The notes under the pieces are model-generated. The model was not told the origin of the DNA, did not search any database, and saw nothing but the letters and a program-made list of their open reading frames with translations. Positions 15,572 to 24,949 of a DNA stretch of 64,000 nucleotides are shown here, piece by piece. A program made the translations under genes and the position numbers. The DNA comes from Myxococcales bacterium (GTDB taxonomy: Bacteria; Myxococcota_A; Bradymonadia; UBA7976; UBA1532): the NCBI GenBank assembly GCA_020633465.1, contig JACKDN010000017.1, positions 140,911 to 204,910 on the forward strand, given 5' to 3'. Position 1 is the first letter of the stretch, and every line of letters starts with the position of its first letter.

Positions 15572-16876
15572 TCAACCCTCGTCGGCCAGCCGAAGGGGCG
15601 GGGGTCGCGTGGACGCGCTGGCCTGGAACACGCGGTTCCGGCCGTGGCGCTTGGCCTGGTACAGCGCCTGATCGGCGGCGGCGAACAGCTGCTCGGTGGT
15701 GCGCCCGTCGCCGGGGAAGGCGGCCACGCCGGCGCTGAAGGTGACGGCGACGTCGCGCGCGTTGCCCTTCTCGTCGACGAGGCTCAGCCGATCCTCCGCC
15801 AGCCGGTTGCGCAGGCGATCGGCCACCAGCCACGCCGCCCGCGCGTCGGTCTCGGGCAGCACCAGGGTCATCTCCTCGCCGCCGTAGCGGAAGGCCCGGT
15901 CGGTGGCGCGGATGCTCGCGCGCAGCAGCCCCGCGACGGTGCGCAGCACGTCGTCGCCGCCCTGATGGCCGTAGGTGTCGTTCAACTGCTTGAAGTGATC
16001 GAGGTCGATCATCACCACCGCGAACTGCCCGCCGTAGCGCTGGCAGCGGTTGAACTCCTGCCCGACGAACTCGTCGAGGCAGCGCCGGTTGAGCAGCCCG
16101 GTCAGCCCGTCGTGCCGCGACAGATCCACCAGCTGCTTGTTGGCCACCTCGAGCTCGGCCTTGGCCTTCTCGAGGTCGCGGGTGCGCACCTCGACGATCT
16201 CCTCGAGGTGCCGCCGCGCGCCGTCCAGCCGGATCTCGGTGTGCTTCTGGCGCGTGATGTCGACCATCAGCCCCTCGACCCGCGTGTAGGCGCCGTCGAC
16301 GGGATCCTGCCCGGCGCCGCTGTCGAGCACCCAGCGCTCCTCGCCTTCGGCGGTGCGCACGCGGTAGGCCACGCGGTAGGGCCGGTGGTGGTCGAGCGCC
16401 TCGCGGATGGCGCCGTGCACCGCCTCGACGTCGTCGGGGTGGATCAGCGCGTCGAGCGCGATGCGGCGGTTGTCGATCAGGTCGGCCGGCGGGTAGCCGG
16501 TGAGGTCGATGCTGCCGTCGCTGACGTACTCGGCGGTGCGCGTGAAGTCGTTCTGGCAGCGATAGGCCAGGCCGGGCAGCTGGGTGGCCAGGCTGGCCAG
16601 CGCGCGGTCGCTCTCGGTGCGGGCGTACTCGTTGACCTGGCTGCGCGTCAGCACGCGGGCGACGACGGCGTAGACGGCGATGGTGGAGACGAACAGCAGC
16701 ACCCAGTCGCCGTGGGCCAGCAGGGCGGCGATCTCGGGGGCGGACTCGGCGGCGGCCCGGCGGGCGCCGTCGGCCAGGGCCAGCCAGACCCCGGCCACCA
16801 GCGCGTAGGCGATGGCGAGGTTCGAGGCGACCGACCGCGCGTGCCGGCGCACGCCTCGAAGTTCGGTTCTGTCCAT
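15572..16876 (-). CDS. membrane-bound diguanylate cyclase (PAS-GGDEF)
   Basis: This is a 434-residue signalling protein. Two transmembrane helices (about residues 18-36 and 58-75) bracket a short periplasmic loop. A PAS domain follows (about 100-210, with IHPDDVEAVHG and a PAC-like end), then a coiled coil (215-250) and a GGDEF domain (255-420). The active-site motif is GGEEM (332-336), and the inhibitory I-site RATD lies exactly five residues before it, so product inhibition by c-di-GMP is expected. It would make c-di-GMP. It is monocistronic, and the input signal is unknown. Confidence 0.92.
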   Translation of the reverse strand: MDRTELRGVRRHARSVASNLAIAYALVAGVWLALADGARRAAAESAPEIAALLAHGDWVLLFVSTIAVYAVVARVLTRSQVNEYARTESDRALASLATQLPGLAYRCQNDFTRTAEYVSDGSIDLTGYPPADLIDNRRIALDALIHPDDVEAVHGAIREALDHHRPYRVAYRVRTAEGEERWVLDSGAGQDPVDGAYTRVEGLMVDITRQKHTEIRLDGARRHLEEIVEVRTRDLEKAKAELEVANKQLVDLSRHDGLTGLLNRRCLDEFVGQEFNRCQRYGGQFAVVMIDLDHFKQLNDTYGHQGGDDVLRTVAGLLRASIRATDRAFRYGGEEMTLVLPETDARAAWLVADRLRNRLAEDRLSLVDEKGNARDVAVTFSAGVAAFPGDGRTTEQLFAAADQALYQAKRHGRNRVFQASASTRPPPLRLADEG

Positions 16877-17077
16877 CCGCTCCTCCCGGGGTGAGCCGAA
16901 GGCCCGCCGGTGGGATCGGACGTCTCGAGGGGGCCGCTGAGGGCAAAGGTCGCCGCTGACCCCACCTGCTCATCCTGCGTCGCGCGCGGTCAGCGCCGCG
17001 TCGGACGGCCGGGCCGCCGCCGCGACGCGCGCGCCGCCCCACCTGCCGACTGGCCCTTTGCCGGGGCCCGTCGTAGG

Positions 17078-17905
17078 ATGGCCGCGCTCATGGCCATCCT
17101 CTACACCAGCGGTGTGCGCGTCGGCGCCCTGACGATCGATCCCGTGGGTCGCGTCGCCCAGGCTTTCTGGACCCATCGCCCCGCGCGCCGTCCGCCGGCG
17201 CAGCGGGTGCTGGCCAGCGCGCCCCTCGCCCGCACCTGGCCGGGCGCGTTGGGCCTGCCCTTGCGCCGCGGCGCCGTGGCGATGGGGCACCGCATCGAGC
17301 TCCTGCCCACCGGCTACGGCGTCGGCGGCGCCGCCCTGCTTTTGACGCGCGACGGCCACCGCACGCTGGTCGTCGGCCCGACCACCCCCACGCTGCGCCC
17401 GCGCGCCGCCCACCACCTGGTGCTGTGCGCCCCCGCGCGCCCCGACGCGCCGGCCGACTGGCTCGACCGGGTCATCCGCGGCCCGACGAAGCAGCGGCTG
17501 GTGGTGCCCGACGGCGCCGCGGCCGCCGTGGTGAGCGCCACCCTCGAGGACGCCGGCGTGCCCCACCGCGTGCCCGACTGGCTGGGCGGCGGCGACCGCC
17601 GGGCCCCCATCGGCATCTCCACCCGCGGGCCCGGCACCCCCGTGGACGCCCGGCCACAGGCCAGCGAGGCGTGGCTGGTGGGCTTCGCCTGCGCGGTCGG
17701 CCCCGAGATCGTGTATCTCTACGGTCCGCGCGCCGACGCGCTGGCCGTGGAGCTCGCGGCCGCCGGCCTGTCGACGCGGGTGCTGCACGCGCCGCAGCAG
17801 ATGAGCCTGGGCAGCATCGACGTGGCCGAGCGCCGCCCGCCGCAGCCCGGCGCCCCCCATCGCCGTCCCCCCGTCGGCGACGACGAGGCCCACCCCGAGG
17901 ATTGA
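17078..17905 (+). CDS. hypothetical protein, possibly a degenerate metallo-beta-lactamase fold
   Basis: This 275-residue cytosolic protein has no clear active site. The segment HRIELLPTGYGVGGAALLL, followed by GHRTLVVGPTTPTLRPRAAH, resembles the beta-lactamase-fold exonuclease family, where a similar position reads LLPAGHVLGSA. The HxHxDH metal motif is missing, so enzymatic activity is unlikely. The C-terminal 25 residues are Pro/Arg-rich. ATG 17078 is taken with AGG upstream; ATG 17090 is an alternative. It lies 25 bases before the PBP1A gene and may share its transcript. Confidence 0.55.
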   Translation: MAALMAILYTSGVRVGALTIDPVGRVAQAFWTHRPARRPPAQRVLASAPLARTWPGALGLPLRRGAVAMGHRIELLPTGYGVGGAALLLTRDGHRTLVVGPTTPTLRPRAAHHLVLCAPARPDAPADWLDRVIRGPTKQRLVVPDGAAAAVVSATLEDAGVPHRVPDWLGGGDRRAPIGISTRGPGTPVDARPQASEAWLVGFACAVGPEIVYLYGPRADALAVELAAAGLSTRVLHAPQQMSLGSIDVAERRPPQPGAPHRRPPVGDDEAHPED

Positions 17906-17930
17906 GTCGGGGCCCGGAGTCGAGGAGCCC

Positions 17931-20399
17931 ATGACCGCCCGCTACGCCGTCCGCATCACCAACCGCCGAAAGGGCGGCGTCCTGCGCTGGGTGGCGCGGG
18001 TGCTGTTCCTGGTGCTGGTGGCGAGCGCCGTGGGCGGGGTGGGGGTGGCGGTGGGCGCCTACGTGCACTTCAGCGAGGGGCTGCCCGATCCGCCCACCGT
18101 CGAGGACTACGCGCCGCCCACGGTCAGCCGGTTCTACGCCGACGACGGCCGCCTCATCGGCGAGTTCACCGTCGAGCGGCGCGAGGTGGTGCCCCTCGAG
18201 CAGATGCCGCGGCACCTGATTCAGGCCTTCCTGGCCGCCGAGGACAAGCGCTTCTTCGAGCACCAGGGCGTGGACGTGCGCGCCACGCTGCGCGCGCTGC
18301 TGGCGAATTACGTGGCCAAGAGCACCGTGCAGGGCGCGTCGACGCTGACGCAGCAGCTGTGCAAGACGCTGGTGGGCAACGAGAAGTCGTATCGGCGGAA
18401 GGCGCGCGAGGCCATCCTCGCGCGGCGGACCGAGGCGACGCTCGACAAGCTCGAGATCCTCTACCTGTACCTGAACCAGATCTACCTGGGGCACGGCGCC
18501 TACGGCGTGCAGGCGGCGGCGCAGGCGTACTTCGACAAGGACGTGTGGGCGCTCGACCTGGCCGAGGCGGCGATGCTGGCGGGCCTGCCGCCGCAGCCCG
18601 GGCGGCTGAACCCGGTGCTGGATCCGCCGGCCGCGAAGGAGCGGCAGCGCTACGTGCTCGATCGCATGGTCGAGGAGGGCTTCGTCACGCGCGACGAGGC
18701 CGACGCGGCCCTGAACCAGCCGCTGACCGTGCACCGCGCCCGGCCGCAGGTGTTCGACGAGGTGGCGCCCTACTACGCCGAGCACGTCCGCAAGCACGTG
18801 CAGTCGACCTACGGGTACGACGCGCTCAACCGCGAGGGGCTGCGGGTGTTCACGGCGGTGGACGTCGATCTGCAGCGGGCGGGGCGCGAGGCGCTGCGCG
18901 AGGGGCTGCACGATCTGGCCGAGCGGCAGGGCTTCACCGGGCCGGTCGCGCACCTCGATGACGAGGCGGCGCGGGCGGACTTCCTGAAGCGCGCGGCCGA
19001 GCGGTACGCGGGGCCCGAGGCGCTCGAGCCCGAGCGCTACTACCTGGGCCTGGTGAGCGCCGTCGAGAAGGACGAGACGACCGTGCGGGTGGGGGACGTC
19101 GAGGCCTTCCTCCCGCTGCGCGGCGGGATGAGCTGGGCGGCGCCCTACGACGCCGGCGACGACGCCAACAACCGCCGGGTGAGCGACGCGCGCAAGGTGC
19201 TGAAGGCCGGCGACGTGATCGTGGTGCGGCTGAACCGCAGCGAGCAGCTGGCGAAGGCCGAGCGCCCGGCGCTGCAGCTGGCGCAGGAGCCCGCGGTGCA
19301 GGGCGCGCTGGTGTCGATGGATCCGCACACCGGCTACGTGAAGGCCATGGTGGGCGGCTACGACTTCGATCAGAGCGAGTACAACCGCGCCTTCCAGGGC
19401 TGCCGCCAGCCGGGCTCGGTGTTCAAGCCGCTGGTCTACAGCCTGGCGCTGGATCGCGACTACACGCTGGCGACGCCGCTCGACGACGCGCCCGTCGTGG
19501 TCTACGACCAGGGCGCCCAGTACATCTGGAAGCCCAAGAACTACGGCGGCGCCTACAAGGGCACGGTGCTGCTGCGCGACGCGCTCATCAAGTCGATGAA
19601 CATCCCGGCGGTGCGGGTGATCCGGCACGTGAAGCCGGACGCCGCCGCCGACTGGGCGCGGACGCTGGGCGTGACGACGCCGATGGACGCGCACGACTCG
19701 CTGGTGCTGGGCAGCTCGTGCGTGCCGCCCTGGGACATGGTGAAGGTGTACGGGCTGTTCGCGCTGCGGGGGCAGCGGCCGCGCGAGGTGTTCATCAAGC
19801 GCGTCGAGGATCGGCGCGGGCGCGTGCTCGAGGATCGCACGCACTTCGCCGACGCCTGGGCCGGCACGCCGGCGCGCCTCGACGCCATGCTGCGGGTGCT
19901 GTTCGAGCCCCGCGAGCAGGTGGTCGACCCGGGCACGGCCTACCTGATGCAGACGGCGCTGCGCGACGTGGTGCAGGCGGGCACGGCGGTGAAGGCGAAG
20001 GCGCTCGACAAGCCCGCCGGCGGCAAGACGGGCACCACCGACGCCTACGACGCCTGGTTCGTCGGCTTCACCGAGTCGCTCGTGACGGCCGTGTGGGTGG
20101 GCAGCGATCTGAACAAGCGCAAGCTGGGGCGAGGCGAGACGGGCGGCAAGGCGGCCTTGCCCGTGTGGCTGGCGTTCATGGGGCGCGCGCTCGAGGGCCG
20201 GCCCCAGGGCGACTTCACCGACGAGCCGCCCGCGGGCATCGAGTTCTACGGCGTCGATCGCGCCACCGGCCTGCTGGCGCCGCCCGGCAACGCCGCCTTG
20301 AACCTGCCCTTCAAGAGCGGTACAGAGCCCACCGAGATGGCCCCCCGGGCCGGCAGCTTCGACCAGCGCGATCTGGACGTGGTCGAAGGGAGGTTCTGA
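17931..20399 (+). CDS. mrcA: penicillin-binding protein 1A, bifunctional
   Basis: This 822-residue class A PBP polymerises and cross-links peptidoglycan. An N-terminal transmembrane helix (about 19-45) precedes the GT51 transglycosylase domain, with catalytic EDKRFFEHQGVD (Glu near 104) and GASTLTQQL. The transpeptidase domain has SVFK (Ser near 496), SMN (near 555) and KTGTT (near 699). An OB-like insertion lies between the domains. GAGGAGCCC precedes ATG 17931. It is followed four bases later by tatB, so envelope synthesis and Tat export are likely coexpressed. Confidence 0.95.
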   Translation: MTARYAVRITNRRKGGVLRWVARVLFLVLVASAVGGVGVAVGAYVHFSEGLPDPPTVEDYAPPTVSRFYADDGRLIGEFTVERREVVPLEQMPRHLIQAFLAAEDKRFFEHQGVDVRATLRALLANYVAKSTVQGASTLTQQLCKTLVGNEKSYRRKAREAILARRTEATLDKLEILYLYLNQIYLGHGAYGVQAAAQAYFDKDVWALDLAEAAMLAGLPPQPGRLNPVLDPPAAKERQRYVLDRMVEEGFVTRDEADAALNQPLTVHRARPQVFDEVAPYYAEHVRKHVQSTYGYDALNREGLRVFTAVDVDLQRAGREALREGLHDLAERQGFTGPVAHLDDEAARADFLKRAAERYAGPEALEPERYYLGLVSAVEKDETTVRVGDVEAFLPLRGGMSWAAPYDAGDDANNRRVSDARKVLKAGDVIVVRLNRSEQLAKAERPALQLAQEPAVQGALVSMDPHTGYVKAMVGGYDFDQSEYNRAFQGCRQPGSVFKPLVYSLALDRDYTLATPLDDAPVVVYDQGAQYIWKPKNYGGAYKGTVLLRDALIKSMNIPAVRVIRHVKPDAAADWARTLGVTTPMDAHDSLVLGSSCVPPWDMVKVYGLFALRGQRPREVFIKRVEDRRGRVLEDRTHFADAWAGTPARLDAMLRVLFEPREQVVDPGTAYLMQTALRDVVQAGTAVKAKALDKPAGGKTGTTDAYDAWFVGFTESLVTAVWVGSDLNKRKLGRGETGGKAALPVWLAFMGRALEGRPQGDFTDEPPAGIEFYGVDRATGLLAPPGNAALNLPFKSGTEPTEMAPRAGSFDQRDLDVVEGRF

Positions 20400-20403
20400 G
20401 GCC

Positions 20404-20946
20404 GTGCTCCCCTTCGGAATCGGGTTCAGCGAGGTCCTGCTCATCGGCATCGTGCTGCTGCTGGTCGTCGGCCCGCACAAGCTGCCCGACATCGCCAAGT
20501 CGCTGGGCAAGGGCGTGCGCACGCTGCGCAAGGCCGGGCAGGAGCTGCGCGACGCCCTCGAGGTCGAGGACATCAAGCGGTCGGTCTTCGACGAGCCCCC
20601 GCGCCCGGCGTGGCGGCCGCCGCCCGAGCCGGTGAAGGACGTCGAGCCCGACGCCAGCGGCACCTACGCCGAGGCCGCCGCGGTCGACGCCACCGCGGGG
20701 GATCCCGACGGCGACGACGTGGCCGCGGGCGAGGCCGCCGTGGCCGCCGCCCGCCGCCCGGCCCCCGCCGCCGGCGCGGTGCCCCGCGGGGCCGCGCCCC
20801 CCGACGACATCGACGATGACGACATCGAGGACGCCGAGGTCGTCGAGGTGACGTCCTCGCGCAAGGCCCCGGCCCCGCAGACCACGGACGACGATGAGCA
20901 GCCCGCCGAACGCACCCCCGGAAGCAAGCCCGACCCCGTCGCCTGA
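20404..20946 (+). CDS. tatB: Sec-independent translocase subunit TatA/TatB
   Basis: This is a 180-residue protein with the TatA/B layout. A short N-terminal helix (FSEVLLIGIVLLLVVGPHKLP) is followed by an amphipathic helix (IAKSLGKGVRTLRKAGQEL) and a long acidic, disordered Ala/Asp tail. The GPHKLP hinge and the length favour TatB over TatA. It uses a GTG start. Its last 53 bases overlap the start of tatC in another frame, which implies coupled translation. Confidence 0.88.
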   Translation: MLPFGIGFSEVLLIGIVLLLVVGPHKLPDIAKSLGKGVRTLRKAGQELRDALEVEDIKRSVFDEPPRPAWRPPPEPVKDVEPDASGTYAEAAAVDATAGDPDGDDVAAGEAAVAAARRPAPAAGAVPRGAAPPDDIDDDDIEDAEVVEVTSSRKAPAPQTTDDDEQPAERTPGSKPDPVA

Positions 20947-21784
20947 GGACGAGCTCGAGGGCAGCCGCGCGCCCTTCCTGGATCACCTCGAGGAGCTGCG
21001 CTGGCGCCTGTGGAAGGCGTTGGTCGGCGTCATCGCCGCCGGGACGGTGTGCTACCTGTTCCGCGAGGAAATCTTCGGCTTCCTGACCGACCCGCTGTTC
21101 GCCACGCTCGAGAAGCGGCACTTCGAGGGCGCCATCAAGTTCCGCACGGTGTCGGGCGCCTTCATGTTCCACTTCAAGACCGCCATCCTCGGCGGCATCT
21201 TCTTCGGCATCCCCATCGTGCTGTACCAGGGCTGGCAGTTCGTCGCGCCCGGCCTCTACAAGACCGAGCGCCGGGTGGCGCTGCCCTTCGTCGCGCTGTC
21301 GTCGATCTGCTTCGTCGGCGGCGGCGCCTTCGCGTACTACCTGGTGCTGCCCGAGGCCTTCGACTTCCTGCTCGGCTACGCCATCGACCAGGGCGGGCGG
21401 AAGATGCTGCCCGACATCACGGTCGAGGACTACCTGGGCTTCACCACCAAGCTGCTGCTGGCCTTCGGCATCATCTTCGAGATGCCGGTGGCCGTCGGCT
21501 TCCTGTCGGCGGTGGGCCTCGTCACGCACCACGTGCTGATCAAGTACTGGCGCTTCGCCGTGGTGGGCGCGTTCATCGTCGGCGCGCTGCTCACGCCGCC
21601 CGATTACGTGACGCAGACGATGCTGGCGGTGCCCCTGTGCGGCCTGTACGGCATCAGCATCGGCATCGCCTGGTTCTTCACCAAGCGGCGGGCCGAGGCG
21701 GCGGCCGCGCTGGACGCCGAGTACGCCGACGATCCGAGGGACGACGACGCGCCGCCGCCGGCGGGCGGAGGGGCGCCCGGGTGA
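20894..21784 (+). CDS. tatC: Sec-independent translocase subunit TatC
   Basis: This 296-residue polytopic inner-membrane protein receives twin-arginine signal peptides together with TatB. The conserved N-terminus DHLEELRWRLWKAL, the FRTVSGAFMFHFK loop and VLYQGWQFVAPGLYKTERR are diagnostic, and six membrane helices are apparent. The C-terminus is an acidic, Pro-rich tail. A candidate Tat substrate in the window is the phosphoesterase at 31397-32980. No tatA is seen next door, so the preceding gene may serve both roles or tatA lies elsewhere. Confidence 0.95.
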   Translation: MSSPPNAPPEASPTPSPEDELEGSRAPFLDHLEELRWRLWKALVGVIAAGTVCYLFREEIFGFLTDPLFATLEKRHFEGAIKFRTVSGAFMFHFKTAILGGIFFGIPIVLYQGWQFVAPGLYKTERRVALPFVALSSICFVGGGAFAYYLVLPEAFDFLLGYAIDQGGRKMLPDITVEDYLGFTTKLLLAFGIIFEMPVAVGFLSAVGLVTHHVLIKYWRFAVVGAFIVGALLTPPDYVTQTMLAVPLCGLYGISIGIAWFFTKRRAEAAAALDAEYADDPRDDDAPPPAGGGAPG

Positions 21785-23325
21785 GGCGCACGCTCGAGCT
21801 GTCGCTGCACCCGGACGACGCCGACGCGGCGGGCGTGCGGCGGGCCGCCGCGGCGGCGCTGGGCGTCGACGTCGAGCGCGTCACCGGCGTGGTGCCGCTG
21901 CACCGCGCCATCGACGCGCGGCGCGGGCGGGTGCGGGTGGACTACCGGGTCGAGGTCGTCGCCGACGCGCCCTTCGCCGCCGAGGGCCCGCTCGAGGTGC
22001 CTCAGCCGGCGCCGCTGAGCGGCGCGCCCGAGGTGGTCGTCGTGGGGGCGGGCCCGGCTGGGCTGTTCTGCGCGTGGCAGCTCGCGAGGCGCGGGGTGCG
22101 GGCGGTGCTGGTCGAGCGCGGCGCCGACGTCCGCGGGCGGCGCCCGGCGCTGGCGCGGCTGAACCGCGAGGGCGTGCTCGATCCCGAGACGAACTACTGC
22201 TTCGGCGAGGGCGGGGCGGGCACCTTCAGCGACGGCAAGCTGTACACGCGGGCCAAGAAGCGCGGCCCGGTGCAGGACGTGCTGCGACTGCTGGCGGCGT
22301 GCGGCGCGCCCGACCGCATCCTGTACGAGGCACGCCCGCACATCGGCACCAACCGCCTGCCCAAGGTGGTGGTGGCGCTGCGCGAGCGGCTGAAGGCGGC
22401 CGGCGTGGACGTGCGCTTCGGCGCGCGGGTGGACGACCTGATCGTCGAGGGCGGGCGTGTCGCCGGCGTGCGGCTGGCCGACGGCGCCGACATCGCGGCG
22501 CGCGCGGTGGTGCTGGCCACGGGGCACTCGGCCCGCGACGTGTACCACCTGCTGCACCGCCGCGGGGTGCACCTCGAGGCCAAGCCCTTCGCGCTCGGCG
22601 TGCGCGCCGAGCACCCGCAGCCGCTGATCGATCGCATCCAGTACGGCCCGCTGGGCGGGCACCCGAACCTGGGGGCCGCGCCCTACGCGCTGAAGCGCAC
22701 CGCCGGGGACATCGGCGTCTACAGCTTCTGCATGTGCCCGGGCGGCTTCATCGTGGCCGCGGCCACCGCGCCGGACGAGGTGGTGGTCAACGGGATGAGC
22801 CCGTCGACGCGGGACAGCCGCTACGCCAACTCGGGGGTCGTCGTCACCGTCGACGCGGCGGTCTACGGTGAGGGGCCGCTGGCCGGGCTCGCGTGGCAGG
22901 CCGCGGTCGAGCGCGCGGCCTTCGCGGCGGGCGGCGGGCGCTTCCGCGCGCCGGCGCAGCGCATCACCGACTTCGTCGCCGGCCGCGCCTCGGCCAGCCT
23001 GCCCGACTGCAGCTATCGGCCGGGCCTGGTGTCGGCCGATCTGCGCGCCGTGCTGCCGCCGCGCGTCACCGGGCCCCTCACCGAGGCGCTGCGCTGGTTC
23101 GACCGGGCGCGCATGCGCGGCTACCTGACCGACGAGGCCGTGCTGGTGGGCGTCGAGTCGCGATCCAGCGCGCCGGTGCGCGTGCCGCGCGGCGCCGATC
23201 TGCAGAGCCCCAGCCACCCCGGCCTGTACCCCTGCGGCGAGGGCGCGGGCTACGCCGGGGGCATCGTCAGCGCGGCCCTCGACGGTATGCGCGTGGCCGA
23301 AGCCATCGCCGGAGGTGCCCGATGA
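21781..23325 (+). CDS. FAD-dependent dehydrogenase of the COG2509 type
   Basis: This is a 514-residue flavoprotein. An N-terminal domain of about 85 residues without a nucleotide motif precedes the FAD-binding VVVGAGPAGLFCAWQLARRG. FGEGGAGTFSDGKLYTRAKK is characteristic of this uncharacterised dehydrogenase family, and the C-terminal PCGEGAGYAGGIVSAALDGMR completes the flavin site. GTG 21781 overlaps the tatC stop. The following gene starts in its stop codon (ATGA). The substrate is unknown. Confidence 0.85.
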   Translation: MRRTLELSLHPDDADAAGVRRAAAAALGVDVERVTGVVPLHRAIDARRGRVRVDYRVEVVADAPFAAEGPLEVPQPAPLSGAPEVVVVGAGPAGLFCAWQLARRGVRAVLVERGADVRGRRPALARLNREGVLDPETNYCFGEGGAGTFSDGKLYTRAKKRGPVQDVLRLLAACGAPDRILYEARPHIGTNRLPKVVVALRERLKAAGVDVRFGARVDDLIVEGGRVAGVRLADGADIAARAVVLATGHSARDVYHLLHRRGVHLEAKPFALGVRAEHPQPLIDRIQYGPLGGHPNLGAAPYALKRTAGDIGVYSFCMCPGGFIVAAATAPDEVVVNGMSPSTRDSRYANSGVVVTVDAAVYGEGPLAGLAWQAAVERAAFAAGGGRFRAPAQRITDFVAGRASASLPDCSYRPGLVSADLRAVLPPRVTGPLTEALRWFDRARMRGYLTDEAVLVGVESRSSAPVRVPRGADLQSPSHPGLYPCGEGAGYAGGIVSAALDGMRVAEAIAGGAR

Positions 23326-23852
23326 GCCCGCCCGAGGACGAGGATCTGATCGCCCCGGCGCGCACGCGCTGGGTGGCGCCCGCGGGCGTCGCGCTGGTGG
23401 TCATCGCGGCGGCCACCTGGCTGCTGTGGACGCCAGCGCCGCCCCCGCTGACCGACTGCGGCACCGTGGCCACCGCGACGCACCCGTTGAAGCACGACAC
23501 GTTCTGCACGCTCGGCGGCACCGTGGAGGGCGACAAGGTGCTGTCGATGGGGAAGGGCGTGCCGACGGCCAGCGACGACAAAGGCAAGGCCGCGGGCGTG
23601 CGCCTGTTCGTCAAGCTGGCCGACGCGGACGTGATCGCGATCCTCTCCGCCGACCGCGACGACGTGCTGTCCTGGCGCGCGCGGCACCAGGACACGCTCG
23701 AGGGTTTCGAGGTGACGGGGCCCGGGCGGGTGTTCGACCCGGACACCGAGAAGGGCTACGAGGGCACGGGGCTGGCCGTGCGCAAGCTGTTCGGGCTCGA
23801 CCCGAAGACCCCCGTGCGCTTCTACGACACCGCCTGGCGCCCCGAGCAGTGA
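23322..23852 (+). CDS. single-pass membrane protein of unknown function
   Basis: This 176-residue protein has one N-terminal transmembrane helix (VAPAGVALVVIAAATWLLW, about 18-36) and an exported domain with two cysteines (LTDCGT, TFCTLGG). The mature region (GGTVEGDKVLSMGKGVP) looks like a small beta-barrel. An OB-type fold is possible, but I cannot assign a family. Its ATG overlaps the stop of the FAD dehydrogenase, so it ends the PBP1A-Tat operon. Confidence 0.68.
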   Translation: MSPPEDEDLIAPARTRWVAPAGVALVVIAAATWLLWTPAPPPLTDCGTVATATHPLKHDTFCTLGGTVEGDKVLSMGKGVPTASDDKGKAAGVRLFVKLADADVIAILSADRDDVLSWRARHQDTLEGFEVTGPGRVFDPDTEKGYEGTGLAVRKLFGLDPKTPVRFYDTAWRPEQ

Positions 23853-23921
23853 GGGCCGCGCCGCGCTGGACCTGCGGCGCCGATTCTGGAACGATCCCGC
23901 CGACCATCGCGAGGTGAACCG

Positions 23922-24794
23922 ATGAAGATCTTCGAGCCGCACATCCACATGTTCAGCCGCACCACCGACGATTACGAGCGGATGGCGCTGGCCGGCATCA
24001 AGGGCGTGCTCGAGCCCGCCTTCTGGCTGGGCCAGCCGCGCACGACGGTGGGCACCTTCAAGGACTACTTCGACACGCTGCTCGGGTGGGAGCGCTTCCG
24101 CGCCGCGATGTTCGGCATCAAGCACTACTGCACGATGGGCCTGAACCCCAAGGAGGCCAACGATCCGCGGGTGAACGAGGGCGTGCTCGAGCTGCTCGAG
24201 GAGTACGTCAACAAGGAGGGCGTGGTCGGGGTGGGCGAGATCGGCCTCGACGACATGACCGCCACCGAGGAGCGCATGTTCCTCGCGCAGATCGAGCTGG
24301 CGAAGAAGAACAACCTGCCGATCCTCATCCACACCCCGCACCGCGACAAGCGGCAGGGCGTCGAGCGCATCCTCGACATGGTGGCCGAGTCGGGCATCCC
24401 GCCCGAGCACGTGCTGGTGGATCACAACAACGAGATCACCATCCCCCTGATGAAGGGGCGCGGGCACTGGGCGGGCTTCAGCATCTACCCGAACACCAAG
24501 ATGACGCCCGAGCGCATGGTCGAGATCTTCCGCCGCTTCGGGACCGACCAGATGGTGATCAACAGCGCCGCCGACTGGGGTGTGAGCGATCCGCTGCTGG
24601 TGCCGAAGACCGTGCAGGTGATGCGCAAGAACGGCATGGACGAGGCCGAGATCGAGAAGGTGGTCTGGCGGAACCCGATCACCTTCTTCGCGCAGTCCGG
24701 GCGCATCGGCTTCGAGGACTTCGACGAGGGCGGCGGCATCGACCGCTCGCAGCTGCACGAGGGCAACTCGGTCCTGCGCGGGCAGACGCCCTGA
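23922..24794 (+). CDS. TatD-like metal-dependent hydrolase (TIM barrel)
   Basis: This 290-residue amidohydrolase-superfamily protein is related to COG1099. The first metal motif is FEPHIHMFSR (HxH), then GVGEIGLDD, LPILIHTPHR and HVLVDHNNE supply the usual Glu and His ligands of strands 4 to 6, and the late Asp is in INSAADWG. These ligands are intact, so it is probably an active phosphodiesterase or hydrolase, but the substrate is unknown. A Shine-Dalgarno-like GAGGTGAACCG precedes ATG 23922. It is flanked by short gaps and may be monocistronic. Confidence 0.85.
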   Translation: MKIFEPHIHMFSRTTDDYERMALAGIKGVLEPAFWLGQPRTTVGTFKDYFDTLLGWERFRAAMFGIKHYCTMGLNPKEANDPRVNEGVLELLEEYVNKEGVVGVGEIGLDDMTATEERMFLAQIELAKKNNLPILIHTPHRDKRQGVERILDMVAESGIPPEHVLVDHNNEITIPLMKGRGHWAGFSIYPNTKMTPERMVEIFRRFGTDQMVINSAADWGVSDPLLVPKTVQVMRKNGMDEAEIEKVVWRNPITFFAQSGRIGFEDFDEGGGIDRSQLHEGNSVLRGQTP

Positions 24795-24949
24795 CCGGGT
24801 GAGCGGCGTCGGTTCGGGAGCGGGTGGGCGTCCACCTTTTCGTCTCGACCGTCCAGTTTCTGGCCACCGGGCTGGCCACCCGCGCGGCGCGGAGCCGTGC
24901 AGATTCCAGGCGGGGCGCGATGGCACGCGCCGTGCGTAGGGAGGCCGCC

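Noticed and set aside
17472..20663. Minus-strand 1063-residue open frame opposite PBP1A
   Set aside because: It is an antisense shadow of the plus-strand PBP1A gene, whose motifs are all intact.
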